This document shows, piece by piece, positions 12,713 to 14,131 of a stretch of 14,131 bases of DNA; the stretch's first letter is position 1, and each line of letters opens with the position of its first letter. Source of the stretch: DASZIT01 sp035948855 (GTDB taxonomy: Bacteria > Actinomycetota > Acidimicrobiia > Acidimicrobiales > RAAP-2); contig DASZIT010000082.1 in assembly GCA_035948855.1 (NCBI GenBank), forward strand, positions 1 through 14,131. Direction: 5' to 3'. Position numbers and translations under genes: made by a program. The notes under the pieces are model-generated. The model was not told the origin of the DNA. It searched no databases and worked only from the letters and a program-made list of their open reading frames with translations.

Positions 12713-13873
12713 TCAGATGCGCTCGATGATGGTGCCGGTGGCCAGCGCCCCGCCACAGCACATGGCGATGAGGGCCAGATGGCCGTCGGTGCGCTCGAGC
12801 TCGTGGAGTGCGGTGGTGATCAGCCGGGCGCCGGTGGAGCCGACCGGGTGGCCGAGGGCGATGGCGCCGCCGTTCACGTTCACCTTGTCCCAATCGACGT
12901 CGTGGACCTTGCCCCAGGACATCACCACCGAGGCGAACGCCTCGTTGACCTCGAAGAGGTCGATGTCGGCCATGGTCATCCCGGCCTTGGCCAGGACCTT
13001 GGCGGTGGCGGCGATCGGGCCGTCGAGGTGGTAGTAGGGATCGGACCCGACCAGCGTCTGGGCCACGATGCGGGCCCGGGGCCGGAGGCCGGCCGAGTTC
13101 GCCCGCTCCTCGGACATCCACAGCACCGCGGCGGCGCCGTCGGAGATCTGGGAGCTGTTGCCGGCGGTGTGCATCCCGTCGGGCATCACCGGCTTGAGCC
13201 CGGCCAGGCCTTCCTTGGTGGTGTCTCGCGGGCCCTGGTCCTTGGTCACCAGCGTCTTCTCGCCGGTGGGCCCGTCCGCCCCGACCACCGGGGCCTCCAG
13301 GGGCACGATCTCCCGGTCGAAGCGTCCCTCGGCCACCGCCACCGCCGCCTTCCGCTGCGACTCGAACCCGAGCCAGTCCACGTCCTCCCGGGTGATGCCG
13401 TACTTCTCGGCGATCCGCTCGGCCGCGCCGAACTGGTCGGGCATGTCCCAGGGGAAGTTCTCCGGCTTCGACTTGCCCGGGCCGTTGTAGGCGTTGGCCC
13501 CGAGGCCGACCCGGCTCATGGCTTCCACCCCGCAGCCGATCCCGACCTCGATGGCGCCGGCGCTGATGAGGTTGGCCACGAAGTTGTTGGCCTGCTGGGC
13601 CGAGCCGCACTGGCAGTCGACGGTGGTGGCCGCCACCTCGTAGGGCAGGCCCTGGTTCAGCCAGGCGGTGCGGGTCACGTTGGACGCCTGCTCGCCGGCC
13701 TGGGTCACGCATCCGCCGACGATCTGCTCGACGTCGCCGGGATCGACCCCGGCCCGCTTCACCAACTCGACCTGGGCGTTGCCCAGCAACTCGGCGGCGT
13801 GGAACCCCGAGAGCCAGCCGTTGCGCTTTCCGATCGGCGTGCGGACCGCTTCGACGATTACCGGCTGGGCCAT
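12713..13873 (-). CDS. fadA5: Acetyl-CoA acetyltransferase / steroid thiolase, FadA5-like
   Basis: A 386-aa protein. The ATG at 13873 is chosen because AAGGAG lies seven bases upstream and the protein then begins AQPVIVEAVRTPIGKRNGWLSG exactly where thiolases begin; the longer open frame to 14071 is rejected. Catalytic residues are complete: nucleophilic Cys89 (VDCQCGS), NEAF at 310-313, His342 (GHPVG), and the second Cys at 372-373 (MCCGGA). The GKRNGWLSG, CQCGSxQQAN and TGTIIERI stretches, the length and the overall alignment match mycobacterial FadA5 (391 aa) as I recall it. FadA5 cleaves 3-ketoacyl-CoA steroid side chains, releasing acetyl-CoA. It is the first gene of a thiolase-hydratase-thioesterase operon, about 80 bases downstream of a KstR-like operator. 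Steroid specificity is inferred from family resemblance and operator. Confidence 0.88.
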   Translation of the reverse strand: MAQPVIVEAVRTPIGKRNGWLSGFHAAELLGNAQVELVKRAGVDPGDVEQIVGGCVTQAGEQASNVTRTAWLNQGLPYEVAATTVDCQCGSAQQANNFVANLISAGAIEVGIGCGVEAMSRVGLGANAYNGPGKSKPENFPWDMPDQFGAAERIAEKYGITREDVDWLGFESQRKAAVAVAEGRFDREIVPLEAPVVGADGPTGEKTLVTKDQGPRDTTKEGLAGLKPVMPDGMHTAGNSSQISDGAAAVLWMSEERANSAGLRPRARIVAQTLVGSDPYYHLDGPIAATAKVLAKAGMTMADIDLFEVNEAFASVVMSWGKVHDVDWDKVNVNGGAIALGHPVGSTGARLITTALHELERTDGHLALIAMCCGGALATGTIIERI

Positions 13874-13947
13874 GACTGATCTCCTTGTAGCTCGGTGAGA
13901 TGAAGGGCGCCGGGCCGGGAAGATCGGCCGGTGACGCCAGGCTGTGC

Positions 13948-13966
13948 AGTATAGAACCTGTTCTAG
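13948..13966 (-). promoter_or_regulatory. KstR-like operator overlapping the thiolase operon promoter
   Basis: TAGAACCTGTTCTA (13952-13965) fits TnnAACnnGTTnnA at every fixed base, and only the central two bases break its symmetry. It is the same operator as at 8332-8345. On the minus strand the adjoining TATACT (13953-13948) is a good -10 hexamer and overlaps the operator, giving a leader of about 65-70 bases before the thiolase start. No clear -35 was found. The remaining 13967-14131 holds no gene I can support; a 6-bp inverted repeat lies at 14084-14099 (GCCGAT-CCGT-ATCGGC). Confidence 0.72.
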
Positions 13967-14131
13967 TGGGCTGGCCTTTCCGGGGCCGCCCCCAGTCTGC
14001 CTTCCTCCTGAGGCCGAGCCCGCCCCGGCAGCCCCGGGGGGAAGGCCCAACTCAGGAACGGCTCTCCCCACCGGTGTTGGCCGGCCGATCCGTATCGGCG
14101 CGTCCGCCGACGGGGCTCGGAGGGCAGCAAC

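Noticed and set aside
11118..13712. A continuous 864-codon open frame on the minus strand through the thiolase and hydratase genes
   Set aside because: Only its last 256 codons encode a recognisable protein (the thioesterase). The rest is Arg/Gly-rich translation of real genes in the wrong frame, a normal effect of very high GC.
11840..13879. A 679-codon open frame on the plus strand antisense to the thiolase operon
   Set aside because: The composition is Gly/His/Arg/Val-biased with no domain, and the opposite strand has complete catalytic motifs. It is a shadow frame.
14084..14099. GCCGAT-CCGT-ATCGGC inverted repeat near the right edge
   Set aside because: It has a short stem, no T-tract and no adjacent gene start visible, and is expected by chance in such GC-rich DNA. 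Mentioned only in passing.

Overview
The window looks like chromosome from a high-GC actinobacterium. The evidence is the strong G/C preference at third codon positions, frequent GTG/TTG starts, a 13E12-type HNH endonuclease, C-terminal GYWLxxxDGGIFxFG repeats that I know mainly from Actinobacteria, and steroid/fatty-acid genes whose closest remembered relatives are mycobacterial (FadA5, EchA19). The Acidimicrobiia would fit, but I cannot fix the class from sequence alone. No rRNA, tRNA, CRISPR array, insertion sequence or prophage gene was seen.

Layout. Positions 1-39 hold the first 13 codons of a leftward short-chain dehydrogenase (SDR) gene that runs off the window. Positions 262-1332 hold a rightward Lgt-fold membrane protein that lacks several Lgt active-site residues. 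It meets, with no gap, a leftward five-gene cluster (5636 down to 1333): a MauD-like membrane-anchored thioredoxin, an unrecognised 163-aa protein, a MauE-like membrane protein, a Tat-exported protein with 28 cysteines and a C-terminal propeller-like repeat domain, and a CcdA-like membrane protein. A 13E12-type HNH endonuclease (about 5914-7056, leftward) sits between two hairpin-plus-T-tract terminators and separates this cluster from the next block.

The second block (7296-13965) is lipid/steroid degradation. An SDR (leftward) and an acyl-CoA ligase (rightward) diverge from a perfect palindrome at 8330-8347. A rightward gene with a Gly/Ser/His/Cys-rich tail follows the ligase. A leftward operon then encodes a FadA5-like steroid thiolase, an EchA19-like enoyl-CoA hydratase and a PaaI-type thioesterase, and a second copy of the same operator type (13952-13965) overlaps its predicted promoter. 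Both operators match TnnAACnnGTTnnA, the KstR cholesterol-regulon consensus as I remember it. This suggests one TetR-type regulator controls both units, giving ligase, hydratase, dehydrogenase, thiolase and thioesterase steps of side-chain beta-oxidation.

The most unusual part is the 1.3-5.6 kb cluster. It resembles the maturation machinery of methylamine dehydrogenase (MauD and MauE, which are needed for the disulfide-rich light chain, plus a CcdA/MauF-like protein) built around a Cys-rich exported protein. That protein has the light-chain style Tat signal and a CPxxT...W...C pattern, but it is fused to a propeller-like domain instead of being paired with a separate heavy chain. No mauB, mauG or amicyanin gene is visible. 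Its substrate and cofactor state are unknown. Codon choice in this block looks less extreme in third-position G/C than in the degradation block, by eye only. No gene-free stretch exceeds 300 bases.
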